A stretch of DNA of 64,000 nucleotides from Halolamina litorea (GCF_026616205.1 NZ_JANHGR010000001.1:496001-560000); one strand, 5' to 3'; counted from the first letter of the stretch, positions 25,327 to 34,295 are shown. Notes: generated by a model from the sequence alone, not told the origin. Numbers and translations: made by a program.

Positions 25327-26108
25327 CACTCCCCCTTCGGCTCGCCCTCGAAAGTGAACTCCGCGGAGTTGTCCTGTGGGGCGTAGTCGAGGACCGCCTT
25401 GGCCCGGTCGATCGAGTAGTACTTCCGGTCGTTGTCGGAGATGCCGTAGACGATCTCGTAGCCGTAGTCGGCCTGCAGACAGCGGTCGAACAGGTGCGCA
25501 CAGTCCCGGTGGGAGAGCCACATCGCCTGTCCGCGCTCGTACTCCCGCGGCGGGTGACCCTCGGTGAGGTTCCCGATCCGGACACAGACCACGTCGAGGT
25601 CGGCGTGGTCGTGGTAGTAGCGCCCGAGCGTCTCCCCGCTTGCCTTGGAGACGCCGTAGAGGTTCGACGGCCGCGGGAGTTCGGTGCCGTCGAGGCGGTA
25701 GTCGTCGTCGTCCCGGTACATCTCGGGGGTGCGTTCGTCGGTCTCGTAGGCGCCGACGGCGTGGTTCGAGGAGGCGAAGGCGACCTTCTCGACGCCGGCG
25801 TCGACGGCCGCCGAAAAGACGGTCTGGGTGCCGTCGATGTTGTTCGCGAGCACCGAGTCCCACGGCGCGTTCGGCCGAGGATCGCCGGCGAGGTGGATCA
25901 CCGCGCCACAGCCCGCGACGGCCTCGGCGATGGCGGCCTCGTCGGTCACGTCGGCGACGATGGAGGCCGACTCCGGCACGCCGTGTCGGCGCTCCGCGGG
26001 GATCGGCTCCCGGTCGAGCAGTCGCCAGTCGTACTCGTCGGCGAGTCGCGAGAGGATCGCCTGCCCCACGCGGCCGCCAGCACCCGTCAGCAGGACCGGG
26101 TCGTCCAT
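25326..26108 (-). CDS. azf: NAD-dependent glucose-6-phosphate dehydrogenase, archaeal zwischenferment type
   Basis: A 260-residue extended short-chain dehydrogenase. The Rossmann motif TGAGGRVG lies at residues 8-15, and the catalytic YGVSK (Tyr and Lys) occurs mid-protein after PRPSNL. Several stretches (VAFASSNHAVGAYETDERTP, YEIVYGISDNDRKYYSI) closely resemble Haloferax volcanii Azf as I recall it, the enzyme for the first step of the oxidative pentose phosphate pathway. The older annotation for this group is NAD-dependent epimerase. The start at 26108 is chosen because it places the Rossmann motif at the N-terminus. The MOSC gene follows with one shared base. Confidence 0.78.
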   Translation of the reverse strand: MDDPVLLTGAGGRVGQAILSRLADEYDWRLLDREPIPAERRHGVPESASIVADVTDEAAIAEAVAGCGAVIHLAGDPRPNAPWDSVLANNIDGTQTVFSAAVDAGVEKVAFASSNHAVGAYETDERTPEMYRDDDDYRLDGTELPRPSNLYGVSKASGETLGRYYHDHADLDVVCVRIGNLTEGHPPREYERGQAMWLSHRDCAHLFDRCLQADYGYEIVYGISDNDRKYYSIDRAKAVLDYAPQDNSAEFTFEGEPKGE

Positions 26109-26204
26109 TGGGTGGGTATGTGGTGAGGGTGGGTAAATACGGTGCGGTCCGGCCCAGCGGTCGTTCCCGACACGGCTTTCCCGGGTCCCCACCCACTCCC
26201 GGCC

Positions 26205-26555
26205 ATGACTGACGCGCCCACCGACGCCCAGCAAGCCTGCTTCGAGGCCGGCATCAAGTTCGGCTCGCTCTACCACCAGTTCGCGGGCACGCCCGTCTCC
26301 CCCGACAGCACGCGGAGCCTCGAAACCGCCATCGCCGAGTCGATCGAGAACCAACCCTACTGTGAGTCCGTGACCGTCGACGTCCTCGACGACCGCGTCG
26401 CCGACGCCATCGACCACGAGAACGGCTACACCGAACTCACCGGCGCGCTGATGGAAGTCGAGATGCGCATCGAGTACGAGGGCGTCGTCGCCCGCACCCG
26501 GATGGAGATGGAGGACGGCTACCCGCTGATGAAACTTCAGTCAGTCGAACAGTAA
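26205..26555 (+). CDS. mptD: Dihydroneopterin aldolase, archaeal MptD type
   Basis: A 116-residue protein of the archaeal dihydroneopterin aldolase family, which makes 6-hydroxymethyl-7,8-dihydropterin for folate or methanopterin-type cofactors. The N-terminal signature ACFEAGIKFGSLYHQFAGTP is present (about residues 11-30), with VEMRIEYEGVVARTRM near the C-terminus. Length fits the family. No other pterin gene is adjacent. Confidence 0.82.
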   Translation: MTDAPTDAQQACFEAGIKFGSLYHQFAGTPVSPDSTRSLETAIAESIENQPYCESVTVDVLDDRVADAIDHENGYTELTGALMEVEMRIEYEGVVARTRMEMEDGYPLMKLQSVEQ

Positions 26556-26572
26556 TCCGCCGACACGGGCGC

Positions 26573-26643
26573 GGTGAAACTGATACGCCGCTCCCGAGGA
26601 AACCGCACCGTTGGACGATTTCGGCCGGGGTTTCAGTTTCACC
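26573..26643. repeat. Perfect 11-bp inverted repeat upstream of the DUF5790-type gene
   Basis: ggtgaaactga (26573-26583) is the exact reverse complement of tcagtttcacc (26633-26643), separated by 49 nt. The second arm ends about 10 nt before the TATA-like element at 26651-26661. This could be a regulator-binding site pair or a long hairpin. Confidence 0.75.
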
Positions 26644-26650
26644 CCGTGGC

Positions 26651-26661
26651 GACCTTTTTAC
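26651..26661 (+). promoter_or_regulatory. TATA-like element before the DUF5790-type gene
   Basis: gacctttttac lies about 27-35 nt before the ATG at 26686 in GC-rich surroundings. It fits a leaderless or very short leader transcript. Confidence 0.5.
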
Positions 26662-26685
26662 ATGCCGGGTGTGCAAACAGTCCCC

Positions 26686-27105
26686 ATGAGCCAGTCCACG
26701 TTCGACGAGGACGACCTGTTCGGCGAGGCCGCCGCGGAGATGCGCAGCGAGGTCGAGAGCCACCTCGCGGACGCCCGAGCGGCGCTGCCGGGCGCCGACG
26801 CGGTCTGGGAGGTCGAGGCCGACAACGCGCTGGGGGCGTTGAACTCCCTCAAGTCCGCCCTCGACACCGGCGACGCCGCCGACCACCTCCGTGCCGCGAA
26901 GAAACAGTACGTCATGGGCGAGCGCGCCGACGCGTTCGAGGACGCCGACGACCTCGAAGCGGAGATCGAGGAGATGGAGGAGCTACTGGAGGACATCGAG
27001 GACGCCCACGAGGACGTGAGCGACCTCGCCGGTACGCTCCCGGCACTCCGCTCTGCCCTACAGGACGCGGAGGGTGAGGAGGACGACGCGGACGAGGACG
27101 AGTAG
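26686..27105 (+). CDS. DUF5790-type haloarchaeal protein
   Basis: A 139-residue, very acidic protein. Residues 75-110 (ERADAFEDADDLEAEIEEME and following) form a likely coiled coil, and the C-terminal tail is almost wholly acidic. Beginning MSQSTFDEDDLFGEAAAEM, it resembles the haloarchaeal DUF5790 family as I recall it. No catalytic motif. Its stop codon abuts the stop of the convergent creatininase-like gene with no spacer. Function unknown. Confidence 0.7.
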   Translation: MSQSTFDEDDLFGEAAAEMRSEVESHLADARAALPGADAVWEVEADNALGALNSLKSALDTGDAADHLRAAKKQYVMGERADAFEDADDLEAEIEEMEELLEDIEDAHEDVSDLAGTLPALRSALQDAEGEEDDADEDE

Positions 27106-27840
27106 TCAGTCGGTCCGCTCGTCGAGTGCCGCCAACAGGTCCGCGAGCGCCTCGGTCGCCAGTCGTTCCAGCTCTGCCCCCCGCTCGGCGTCGCCCTCCC
27201 CGGGGTCGCCGACGACGCCGTTCTCGCTGAAGCTGTCGCTGTCGTAGGCCAGATTGACGCCCGCCACCCAGTCTCCCCAGCGGTCGCTCCCGTTCTCCCG
27301 GGCGTCGTCAACCCGCTCCTCCCTGACTAGGGCTGGGTGTTCGTGGCGCAGGAGCGCCGTCTCCAACGGGCCGGCGTGGCCCATGTCGCTGCTGTGCTCG
27401 CCCACTGCGTTGAACCACGTGAACGGCGCGACGAGTGCCGTTCCGTCCCTAGTGAGCCGGGCCGCGACCTCCCGCAGCGCGTCGACGTTCCCGCCGTGGC
27501 CGTTGACCAACACGACGCCGTCCGGGCCGTCGCCGGCCGCGAGGCTCTCGACGGTCTCGCGGACGTACGCGCGGAACGTGTCCGGCGACACCCAGAGCGT
27601 CCCGTCGAACGCGCGGTGTTCCTCGCTGACCCCGACCGGGACCGTCGGCCCTACGAGCACGGACTCGTCGGTTTCGCTCTCGTAGGCCTCGGCGCCGGCT
27701 TCGGCGATGGCTTCGGCGGCGAGGCTGTCGGTGCCAAGCGGCGCGTGCGGGCCGTGGCCCTCTGTGGAGCCGACCGGGAGCACCGCGAGGTCGGCGTCGG
27801 CGTCACGAACGTCGGTCCACGTGGCGTCGGCGAGCTGCAT
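27106..27840 (-). CDS. Creatininase/ArfB family amidohydrolase
   Basis: A 244-residue metallohydrolase. The metal-binding N-terminal motif GSTEGHGPHAPLGTD (about residues 23-37) and VLVNGHGGN are the family signatures, and a conserved Glu follows in GPLETALL. In archaea this family includes ArfB, the formamide hydrolase of riboflavin and F420 synthesis, as well as creatininase-like amidohydrolases of unknown substrate. Nothing nearby decides between them. Monocistronic. Confidence 0.82.
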   Translation of the reverse strand: MQLADATWTDVRDADADLAVLPVGSTEGHGPHAPLGTDSLAAEAIAEAGAEAYESETDESVLVGPTVPVGVSEEHRAFDGTLWVSPDTFRAYVRETVESLAAGDGPDGVVLVNGHGGNVDALREVAARLTRDGTALVAPFTWFNAVGEHSSDMGHAGPLETALLRHEHPALVREERVDDARENGSDRWGDWVAGVNLAYDSDSFSENGVVGDPGEGDAERGAELERLATEALADLLAALDERTD

Positions 27841-27978
27841 GGCCGGTGTTGGGGATGGACGGCGCTTGTAGGCTGGGGGTTCGCCCGTCGACGGCGCTCG
27901 GTTTCGAGTCGTCGTCGGCTCGGCACAGCCTCCCTCAGAGCGACACGGCGGTCGCTCTCGGTCGCGTGCCGTGGCTGG

Positions 27979-28545
27979 TTAGAAGAACGTCAGGACCTCG
28001 ATCAGCCCGAGCGTCACGAGCAGCCGACCGACGCTCCCGATGAACGTCGCCAGCGCGAACCGGTAGTAGTCCTCCTCCAGCACCGAGAACGCGTAGATGG
28101 AGAGCGTGTCGGGGAACGTCGGCACACAGAGCGCCAGCGCCAGCCCGCCGTAGCCGTACTTCTTAGCGAGCACGACGACCTTCTTCTCGGACCACTCGAT
28201 GATGTTGAAGCGGGAGCGACGGAGCGCCCGAGTGACTGGCCCGGACTCCTTGGCCTCCTGGCCGATGTGGAACGCGAACACCGAGCCGGCGGCCTTGCCG
28301 AGCCCGGAGACCAGGATGATCGCCGCCAGTCGCCCGTTTTCGCTGAGCCCCAGGTCCAGCGGCGCCGCCAGCACGACCTCGCTGACACCCGGGAGCGCGA
28401 ACGCGATCAGGAACGAGTAGACGAAGATGGCCACGAGGCCGAGCCACCCGGTCGCGCTCTCGATCAGCGGTCCAAGCGGCCCCGCACCGGTCGTGTGCTG
28501 GAGCACCAGCGGGGCGAGCGAGCCGAGACCGGGGACCGGTAACAC
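27979..28545 (-). CDS. VTT/DedA-like (SNARE-associated, YqaA type) membrane protein
   Basis: A 188-residue membrane protein with four to five helices. The core motif FALPGVSEVVLAAPL, then a glycine-rich GLGKAAGSVFAFHIG segment, fits the VTT/DedA superfamily, whose members work in membrane homeostasis and lipid scrambling. The family hallmark arginine-bearing helix is seen around RSRFNIIEWSEKK. It sits 54 nt downstream of the DUF502 gene in the same direction, so both may share a transcript. Confidence 0.8.
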   Translation of the reverse strand: MLPVPGLGSLAPLVLQHTTGAGPLGPLIESATGWLGLVAIFVYSFLIAFALPGVSEVVLAAPLDLGLSENGRLAAIILVSGLGKAAGSVFAFHIGQEAKESGPVTRALRRSRFNIIEWSEKKVVVLAKKYGYGGLALALCVPTFPDTLSIYAFSVLEEDYYRFALATFIGSVGRLLVTLGLIEVLTFF

Positions 28546-28599
28546 ACCAGCACATCCGCCGCCCGCTGACCTAAGTCTTTCAGGTCAGGGCCGCTCCGC

Positions 28600-29256
28600 T
28601 CACTCGCTGCTGGCCGACTCGCCGTCCCGATCCGCCCCGGCCATCGGGACCTCGGGCTCCCCTGATTCACCGAATCCAGCCGAGAGCACGCGGGTCAGCG
28701 CCTCCTCGACGGACTCGTCGGTCTCCTCGTACTCGTCGGGTTTCACTTCGACGACGTAGCCCGTCGTGATGTTCGGGGCGGTGGGCAGGAACAGCACGTC
28801 GCGCCCGTCGGCGGTCGTCTGGCCGGTCTTGAACGCGGTCATCCGCATCCCGTTCCACGGCTCCAGCTTCACGGGCTGTTGGAGGTCGCTGGCACCCGAG
28901 ACGGCCGTCTCGACGGCCAGCTTCGAGGCGTTGTACAGCACCCTGACCCCCGGGAGGCGGTTCACCACGTCGTCGAACAGCCCCTCGGCGATCCGCCCGA
29001 GTTGGGTGCGCATCAGGTAGCCGGCCGCGAGGGTGACCGAGAGGAACAGCCCCAGCGTCAGCCCCAACTCGAGCGCCATCGCCACCGCCTCGGCGGTGAT
29101 CGGTTCGGGGACGAACTGCGGCGGGATACGGTCGGGCGGCACGCTCAGCGGGAGGCCAAGCAGGTGGCCGATCAGCCACCGCAGCACCAACAGGAGCACG
29201 AGGACTGGGAGGACGACGATCAGCCCGCTCGCGAAGTCACGCTTCCACCGGCTCAT
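28600..29256 (-). CDS. DUF502 membrane protein
   Basis: A 218-residue protein starting MSRWKRDFASGLIVVLPVLV, with two transmembrane helices (about residues 9-30 and 55-80) and a soluble C-terminal domain. The family motif RLPGVRVLYNASKLAVE and the later LFLPTAPNITTGYVVEV are both present, as in DUF502 proteins across bacteria and haloarchaea. The C-terminal 35 residues are acidic and probably disordered. Function unknown; possibly membrane-associated, with the VTT-like gene next to it. Confidence 0.85.
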   Translation of the reverse strand: MSRWKRDFASGLIVVLPVLVLLLVLRWLIGHLLGLPLSVPPDRIPPQFVPEPITAEAVAMALELGLTLGLFLSVTLAAGYLMRTQLGRIAEGLFDDVVNRLPGVRVLYNASKLAVETAVSGASDLQQPVKLEPWNGMRMTAFKTGQTTADGRDVLFLPTAPNITTGYVVEVKPDEYEETDESVEEALTRVLSAGFGESGEPEVPMAGADRDGESASSE

Positions 29257-29373
29257 TCGTCCGAACGTGGCCGCCCGAGAAGTAAAGCGCTACCGCTCCC
29301 ATCGTCGTTGTGGCCGCCGAGGGGTCCTCGACGGCCGACCGTTAGGTCCCGGATCGCGCGTGCTCGCGCCGGC

Positions 29374-30213
29374 TCAGACGCCGACGATCGCCCGCAGCGC
29401 GAACAGGGCGTTCTCCTTGCGCTCGCGCACGCGGCGGTAGAAGTACGAGAGCCACTTGTCCCCGTAGGGGGCGTACTGCCAGACCTCCTCGCCCTCGGCG
29501 GCGAGGTCCCGTTGCGCGTCCTCGCGGACCCCCATCAGCATCTGGATCTCGAACTCCCGGCCGTACTCCTCACGGAGGTCACGGGCGTAGTCGATCATCT
29601 CGGGGTCGTGGCTCCCGACGGCGATGTCGCCCTCGTACTCCGCGAACAGCGTCTCGAGGTCCTCTCGGTAACGCTCGTTGACCTTCGACTTCTCCTTGTA
29701 GGACACCTCGGGGGACTCGTCGTAGGCGCCTTTCACCAGTCGGATCTTCCCGGGCACGTCGGCGAGCCGTTCGAGGTCGTCGGCCGTGCGGCGGAGGTTC
29801 GACTGTACACACTGACCGATACCGCCGTCGAACTCCTCGGCGAGCGTCTCGAAGGCGTCGAGGGTGGTGTCGGTGGTGTCGACGTCCTCCATGTCACACC
29901 AGACGAAGACGCCGGCCTCCTGTGCGGCCTCGACGATCGAGCGGAAGTTCGACTCGAAGGTGTCGGCGCCGATGTCGATCCCGATCTGGGAGGGCTTGAT
30001 CGAGATACAGGCGTCGACCTCGCTGTCGGCGATATCCCGGACGAGCGCGCGGTAGGCCTGCGTGTCCGACGCCGCGGCGTTCTCGTCGTGGTAGTGCTCT
30101 CCCAAGAGGTTCAGGATCACGTTCACGTCGTCGGCGTTCTGCTGGGCGACGTGGTCGAGTGCGGTCGCCGGGCTCTCGCCCGCGACGAAGTTGCTGGCGA
30201 TGGGGGGGATCAC
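29374..30213 (-). CDS. Proline dehydrogenase
   Basis: A 279-residue FAD-dependent enzyme that oxidises proline to 1-pyrroline-5-carboxylate at the membrane. The TIM-barrel PRODH hallmarks are seen: ISIKPSQIG, VWCDMEDVDTTD, IRLVKGAYDES with the catalytic-type Lys, GSHDPEMI, EIQMLMGV and the C-terminal substrate motif YRRVRERKENALF. Single-domain form (no P5C dehydrogenase fusion). The partner P5C dehydrogenase is not in the window. It lies downstream of pcc1 with a 24-nt gap and could belong to that transcript. Confidence 0.92.
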   Translation of the reverse strand: MIPPIASNFVAGESPATALDHVAQQNADDVNVILNLLGEHYHDENAAASDTQAYRALVRDIADSEVDACISIKPSQIGIDIGADTFESNFRSIVEAAQEAGVFVWCDMEDVDTTDTTLDAFETLAEEFDGGIGQCVQSNLRRTADDLERLADVPGKIRLVKGAYDESPEVSYKEKSKVNERYREDLETLFAEYEGDIAVGSHDPEMIDYARDLREEYGREFEIQMLMGVREDAQRDLAAEGEEVWQYAPYGDKWLSYFYRRVRERKENALFALRAIVGV

Positions 30214-30237
30214 ACCAGTAGAGTTTCCGTGGGGCCC

Positions 30238-30498
30238 CTAAAACCGTTGGGCTCCGGCCGCCGTAGCCGCTTCGGCCGTCGAGAGCAGACGGCTCCAACT
30301 GCTCGTCCCGGCCCGGAGCGCGACCAGATCGGTCGCTTCGACCGTGACCTCGACGGTTCGCCCGTGACGGCTGAGCGACGCCGTCGCTCGGTCGTCGTCG
30401 ACGCCGCCGACCTCGGGTTCGAGACTCTCGAAGACGCGGTCGGCGCGGTCCGCAGAAGGGTACGAAACGGAGAGCGTCGCGGTGTGGGGCGCCGTCAC
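30238..30498 (-). CDS. pcc1: KEOPS complex subunit Pcc1
   Basis: An 86-residue subunit of the KEOPS complex, which makes the universal t6A37 modification of ANN-decoding tRNAs. Pcc1 gives the dimer interface and contacts the Kae1 catalytic subunit. The small alpha-beta fold is recognised by [22 protein letters not shown] followed by [20 protein letters not shown] (each broken here by a gap). It overlaps the rpoP stop by four bases, within the eL43-rpoP-pcc1 order common in archaea. Confidence 0.88.
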   Translation of the reverse strand: MTAPHTATLSVSYPSADRADRVFESLEPEVGGVDDDRATASLSRHGRTVEVTVEATDLVALRAGTSSWSRLLSTAEAATAAGAQRF

Positions 30499-30629
30499 TT
30501 CACGTCGACTTCCTTCACGTCGCCGCCGCGTTCCTTCAGGAGGACGCGGTGGCCACAGTAGGGACAGCGCACGCCGCCGTACTCGTCGAGTTCGACGTCG
30601 CGCTTACAGCGGGAGCACTTGTAGCTCAT
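30495..30629 (-). CDS. rpoP: RNA polymerase subunit Rpo12 (RpoP)
   Basis: A 44-residue zinc-ribbon subunit of archaeal RNA polymerase (eukaryotic Rpb12 homologue). Two CxxC pairs are present, YKCSRCKRD (residues 3-11) and RCPYCGHR (21-28), with the usual basic C-terminus. The ATG at 30629 follows the eL43 stop by four bases, and the stop overlaps pcc1. Length fits the family. Confidence 0.94.
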   Translation of the reverse strand: MSYKCSRCKRDVELDEYGGVRCPYCGHRVLLKERGGDVKEVDVK

Positions 30630-30633
30630 GAGT

Positions 30634-30903
30634 CTACTCGCTGTCTTCGGAGAGTGCTGCGCGGATGGATCGCTGGGCCGAGCGGCCGCCGGGCGTCTCC
30701 GGCCGGTAGGCGCCGCCGGTGAAGGTTTCGCCGGTCTCCTCGTTCTTCCAGATGCCGGTACCGATGCGCTTGACGGAGTCGCCGTCGACGCTGGCGTTCT
30801 CCATCGCGCTCTCGATCTCCGAGACGCGTCGCCGCGAGACACGCCCGTAGCGTGCGCCGAATCGGCCGGCGCTGCCGACGGACCGTGACTTCTGTTCAGC
30901 CAT
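30634..30903 (-). CDS. rpl37ae: Large-subunit ribosomal protein eL43 (L37Ae), cysteine-free
   Basis: An 89-residue ribosomal protein recognised by its basic start [20 protein letters not shown] and the conserved GTGIW ... [13 protein letters not shown] core. Members normally have a C4 zinc ribbon around GTGIW; here there is no cysteine at all, and the first pair is replaced by an ASVDGDS stretch and the second by KNEETGE. The length is unchanged, so the fold is probably held without zinc. The gene leads the rpl37ae-rpoP-pcc1 operon. The start MAEQKSRS at 30903 is chosen by family length. Confidence 0.92.
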   Translation of the reverse strand: MAEQKSRSVGSAGRFGARYGRVSRRRVSEIESAMENASVDGDSVKRIGTGIWKNEETGETFTGGAYRPETPGGRSAQRSIRAALSEDSE

Positions 30904-30959
30904 AGTGACCGGCAGTAGCCCCAGTACGCACAAAAACCCTGCGAGTCACGCTGCCCTCG

Positions 30960-31715
30960 TTACTCGTCCTGATACCCCGCCTCGACCAGCGCCTCGTTCA
31001 GCGCCTCCCGGACGCGTTCGCCGGTCTCACGGTCCATCGCCGTCGTCACGACGCGGTTCTCCTGCACGCTGGAGCCGTCACGGATCAGGAGCCGGACGTT
31101 CCCGCTCTCGCCGGCGCGAGTCGCCTTCGCCCGCACCCCACCGCGGGCGCCGCCGCCGCCGGCCTCGATAGGGCCCGGAATCAGCTTCTTCACGTTCGGG
31201 TGGGCGGCGACGGTGTTGACCACGTCCCGGCCGTCGCGGCCGCCGATGAGCGTGGTGTGGGAGCCCCCGAGCTTCTGGTCGGGCGGCGTCTCGACGACCT
31301 CCAGGGTGCGCTCGCCGCGCTGGCTCCGGACCCGCTCGACGGGGTCGTCGTCGGGAACGCGGTAGAACTGGTGGTGGAGTTGGGCGCGACACTCCCGAAG
31401 CGGTTCGCGCGCGCCGGCGGCGTACACCTCCTCGGGGCGCTTGCGCCGGATCTGGTCGGCGACCTTGCCGGCGAAGTTCCGCAGTTCGACGATCTCCGCT
31501 TCGGGGTCCTCCTCGGGTACGGTCGTCACCGTCGTCTCGCCGACGATCTCGGGTTCCGTGTCGTCGTCGGCGTGTTCCGGGGGGTCGCGGAGGAAGGTGA
31601 GCGTCGCGCGCTCGCGCTCGAACGCGACGACGACGGCGTCACAGTTGGCGGTGTCGCAGGCCAGACAGTAGTCGCCCGGCCGATCGAGTTCGGTGCCACA
31701 CCGCCGACAGTCCAT
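30960..31715 (-). CDS. DUF2103 protein with N-terminal zinc ribbon
   Basis: A 251-residue protein. The N-terminus MDCRRCGTELDRPGDYCLACD carries two CxxC knuckles forming a zinc ribbon (written here as two halves CRRC and CLAC, residues 3-6 and 17-20). The core GGSHTTLIGGRDG followed by HPNVKKLIPG is the DUF2103 signature. Basic, glycine-rich segment AGGGGARGGVRAKATRAG suggests nucleic-acid contact. It sits 56 nt upstream of eL43, so it may belong to the same RNA-related cluster. Molecular function unknown. Confidence 0.8.
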   Translation of the reverse strand: MDCRRCGTELDRPGDYCLACDTANCDAVVVAFERERATLTFLRDPPEHADDDTEPEIVGETTVTTVPEEDPEAEIVELRNFAGKVADQIRRKRPEEVYAAGAREPLRECRAQLHHQFYRVPDDDPVERVRSQRGERTLEVVETPPDQKLGGSHTTLIGGRDGRDVVNTVAAHPNVKKLIPGPIEAGGGGARGGVRAKATRAGESGNVRLLIRDGSSVQENRVVTTAMDRETGERVREALNEALVEAGYQDE

Positions 31716-31802
31716 AGCGGGCGGAGGAGCGTGCCGGCCAAAAGGGGCCCGTTTGCGGCCGCCGTCACGGTCACGGCCGACAGTCGGCGGCGGGAGACCG
31801 AC

Positions 31803-33179
31803 TTACAGCGTCGTCGGGTCCGTCTTCAGGTACTCCCGCAGCACCGTCGTCGCGTAACAGCCCGACGGGAGCGCGAACTCGAACGTCAGCGGGTCGTGGG
31901 AGACGGCCATCTCCGTGTCCACGAACACCGCGCGCCGGGTCCCCGTCGACTCGAAGTTCCCGGGGAGGTCGAACAGCTCCGGCTCCAACCCGAGGTCGTC
32001 GAACACCTCGCGCTCGATCTCGCCGGGCTCGCCGTCGGCGAACTCGGTTTCGGTGCCGATCAACGGCGCGGTGACGAACGCCCGACCGCGCTTGCAGTGG
32101 CGGGCAAGCACGTCGACGCGGTTCTCGTCGACGCGCTGGAGGCGGTCCGGGTCGGGCTTCCGGACGGCGTCGATCTCGTTGTCGGCGAAACAGCACACGT
32201 CGCCAGCGACCGGCTCGTGGAACGGGAGCCCGCGGTCGAGGCGTTCGCTCAGGATCCGGTTGAACGCGTAGGACTGAGCGGCGTTGACGAACAGCCGCTG
32301 GAGGTTCGACGGGACCGCTTCGAGCGCGTGGCGCCACGGATCATCCGCCTCGTCCTCGGCGCCGGTGTCGGCGTCGCCGCTCCCGGCCTGCCGCTCGCGC
32401 AGTCGGTGGAGCATCGAGCGCTCGTAGCCCAACTTCCCGGGCATCTCGTCGAGGCAGGCGTCCCAGTCGGGGTCGTCGCTCGCGGCCTGCTCGTCGACGA
32501 ACGCGCGGGCTGCCTGGGTGTCCTCGGGCTCGGTGTCGAAGGGGTTGCCGGCGTAGGCCAGCACGGCCTCGCGCCACTCGCGGCGCAGGACCGCCAGCCC
32601 GACCTCGTGGGTGATCGGTCGACGGCTGCCGAAGCGCTGGTGGCCGAAGACGTTCGGGACGCCGATCCGGTCGGCGTCTGGGTCGCCCGCGAACGCCCGC
32701 AGTTGCTCGGTGATCCCGTCGGCGTTCCCGGGGTTCTCGGGGTCGCGGACGGTGATCTCGAAGGCGTTGCCCGCGAGGTCGCCGTAGGAGAGGTGGCGGC
32801 CGGCACGGCCGACGACCTCGATATCGGCGTCGCGGATCTCCGGGATGTCCGCGGGGTCGGCGTCGTAGACGGAGAAGAGTTGGGTCGTGACCGCGTGTTT
32901 GTCCTTCGTGCCGGCCCAGTCGACCCGCTCGCGGGAGGCGCCGAGGGCGTCGGAGAGGCGCCCCGCGAAGTCGTTGGTGTCCCAGCCCGTCAGCGTCACC
33001 CGAAGGACGAGGTACGGGTAGTCGCCCTCGTCGGCGTCGGCGGGGTTGGTGTCGAACGCTTCGAGTTCGCGCACGCGGAAGTCCTCGGGTCGGTCACGGA
33101 GCCGGCCGCCGACGCCGTCGGCGTCGCTGACGTACCACTCGACGCCGACCGTTCGCTCGCGGGGGTGGGCCTCACGCAT
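31803..33179 (-). CDS. truD: tRNA pseudouridine(13) synthase TruD
   Basis: A 458-residue enzyme that isomerises U13 of tRNA. The catalytic Asp is Asp93 in the family motif GTKDKHAVT, and [11 protein letters not shown] is the second TruD hallmark. The long insert between about residues 180 and 330 is acidic, as in haloarchaeal forms. It lies between the DUF2103 gene and the HalX regulator, all on the minus strand, with short gaps. Length and motifs fit the archaeal TruD group. Confidence 0.94.
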   Translation of the reverse strand: MREAHPRERTVGVEWYVSDADGVGGRLRDRPEDFRVRELEAFDTNPADADEGDYPYLVLRVTLTGWDTNDFAGRLSDALGASRERVDWAGTKDKHAVTTQLFSVYDADPADIPEIRDADIEVVGRAGRHLSYGDLAGNAFEITVRDPENPGNADGITEQLRAFAGDPDADRIGVPNVFGHQRFGSRRPITHEVGLAVLRREWREAVLAYAGNPFDTEPEDTQAARAFVDEQAASDDPDWDACLDEMPGKLGYERSMLHRLRERQAGSGDADTGAEDEADDPWRHALEAVPSNLQRLFVNAAQSYAFNRILSERLDRGLPFHEPVAGDVCCFADNEIDAVRKPDPDRLQRVDENRVDVLARHCKRGRAFVTAPLIGTETEFADGEPGEIEREVFDDLGLEPELFDLPGNFESTGTRRAVFVDTEMAVSHDPLTFEFALPSGCYATTVLREYLKTDPTTL

Positions 33180-33226
33180 CGCCCCGAGCTACCCCGGCTC
33201 CGGAGTTAACGCTGTCCGTCCCGGCC

Positions 33227-33805
33227 TCAGAACGCGGTCTTGGGCTCGTCGCTCTCGATGTCGCCGAGGGCCTTCTTGACCGAGTCGTGGTCCATCTCCA
33301 TCCCGGTGTCCGTCGAGAGCTCCTCGGACTGCTGCTGCAGGCGGGCGTACTCCTCGCTCTCTTCGAGTTCGCTGTCGGGCTTGCGGGACTCCAGTGCGGC
33401 GCGTTTCCGTTCGACGGCGAACCGTTCGGCGACGGCGTCGTCGTACGCTGCGAGGTCCAGTAGCTCCTCGATCGTCCCGATCACTTCCTCACGCGTCACC
33501 GGCTTCGAGAGGTAGTCGTCGAACGGCATCTCCACGATGTCGAAGTTCGGGTCGACCGCCGTCACCATCGCCACGCGGCAGTCGTAGCCGGCCTCGCGCA
33601 TCCGTGAGAGCGCCTCGTCGCCGGAGACGTTCGGCATCCGTCGGTCGAGCAGCACCACGTCGGTCGTCTCGCACACGGCGTCGAGCGCCTCCTCGCCGTT
33701 GTGGGCCGTCTCGATCTGGTACTCGCCGTCGAGCCAGAGCGAGTACGCCTTCGCGACGCTCGGCTCGTCGTCGACGACCAGCACGGAGGGGCGAGTGTCG
33801 TCCAT
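33227..33805 (-). CDS. HalX-domain response regulator
   Basis: A 192-residue haloarchaeal regulator. The receiver domain shows the acidic triad DDE (residues 12-14), phospho-acceptor Asp54 in LLDRRMP, and Lys101 in LSKPVT. The C-terminal helical segment from about residue 125 ([20 protein letters not shown]) is the HalX domain, unique to Halobacteria and often paired with histidine kinases of the RHDLRN type. No kinase is adjacent; the kinase at 8242 has that H-box but is 24 kb away. The ATG at 33805 is preferred over one five codons upstream. Confidence 0.92.
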   Translation of the reverse strand: MDDTRPSVLVVDDEPSVAKAYSLWLDGEYQIETAHNGEEALDAVCETTDVVLLDRRMPNVSGDEALSRMREAGYDCRVAMVTAVDPNFDIVEMPFDDYLSKPVTREEVIGTIEELLDLAAYDDAVAERFAVERKRAALESRKPDSELEESEEYARLQQQSEELSTDTGMEMDHDSVKKALGDIESDEPKTAF

Positions 33806-33848
33806 TCGGTCGGAAAACACGACCGACCCGGATAACGCTGGGGGGCCG

Positions 33849-34187
33849 TCAGTACAGAGAGAGGTCGCCGGTGACCTGGTCCACGAGTTCGTCGTCGCCG
33901 GGGCCGATGGCGACCGCCGTGGCCGTCCCCGGATCCAGTTGGGTGTGGCCGGCGTCGCGGATCACCGCGTTCGGGAGGCCCTTGCGCTCGGCCCGGTCGG
34001 CCAGTTCGAACAGTTGGTTCTCGCCGCTGGCTTTCAGGACGACCTTCTTCTGCCCCTCGCCCTTCCACGCCTTGCGCGTCCGCTCGTCGGTGTCCTCGTA
34101 CGCCGAGAGCGAGGCGTGTGCGACCTGTGCGGCCAGCTTGCCGGTTCCCATCCCGATGTCGGTCCGGGCGACGATGGCCTGCTTCAT
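33849..34187 (-). CDS. pth2: Peptidyl-tRNA hydrolase Pth2
   Basis: A 112-residue archaeal/eukaryotic-type enzyme that frees tRNA from stalled peptidyl-tRNA. The N-terminal [20 protein letters not shown] motif with the conserved Lys/Gly segment, then AQVAHAS, KVVLKA and [16 protein letters not shown] are all family signatures. The ATG at 34187 gives the normal length. It is divergent from dcd, with a 130-nt promoter region between. Confidence 0.93.
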   Translation of the reverse strand: MKQAIVARTDIGMGTGKLAAQVAHASLSAYEDTDERTRKAWKGEGQKKVVLKASGENQLFELADRAERKGLPNAVIRDAGHTQLDPGTATAVAIGPGDDELVDQVTGDLSLY

Positions 34188-34283
34188 ACCCGACTCTCCC
34201 CGTGGCGGCGGGAAAGCGCTTCGGGACCGACCGGGGCCTCGCCCGACCGTTCGACCCGTTGGTAGGTTGCCGCCCGGACCGCG

Positions 34284-34295
34284 GTGTTTAGGCAC
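34284..34295 (+). promoter_or_regulatory. TATA-like element before dcd
   Basis: ggtgtttaggca lies about 23-34 nt before the dcd ATG at 34318, with GC-rich flanks. It fits the leaderless promoter spacing seen elsewhere in the window. Confidence 0.4.

Noticed and set aside
33227-33805. HalX regulator considered as the cognate partner of the histidine kinase at 8242
   Set aside because: They are 24 kb apart on opposite strands; haloarchaea have many such proteins, so pairing cannot be claimed.
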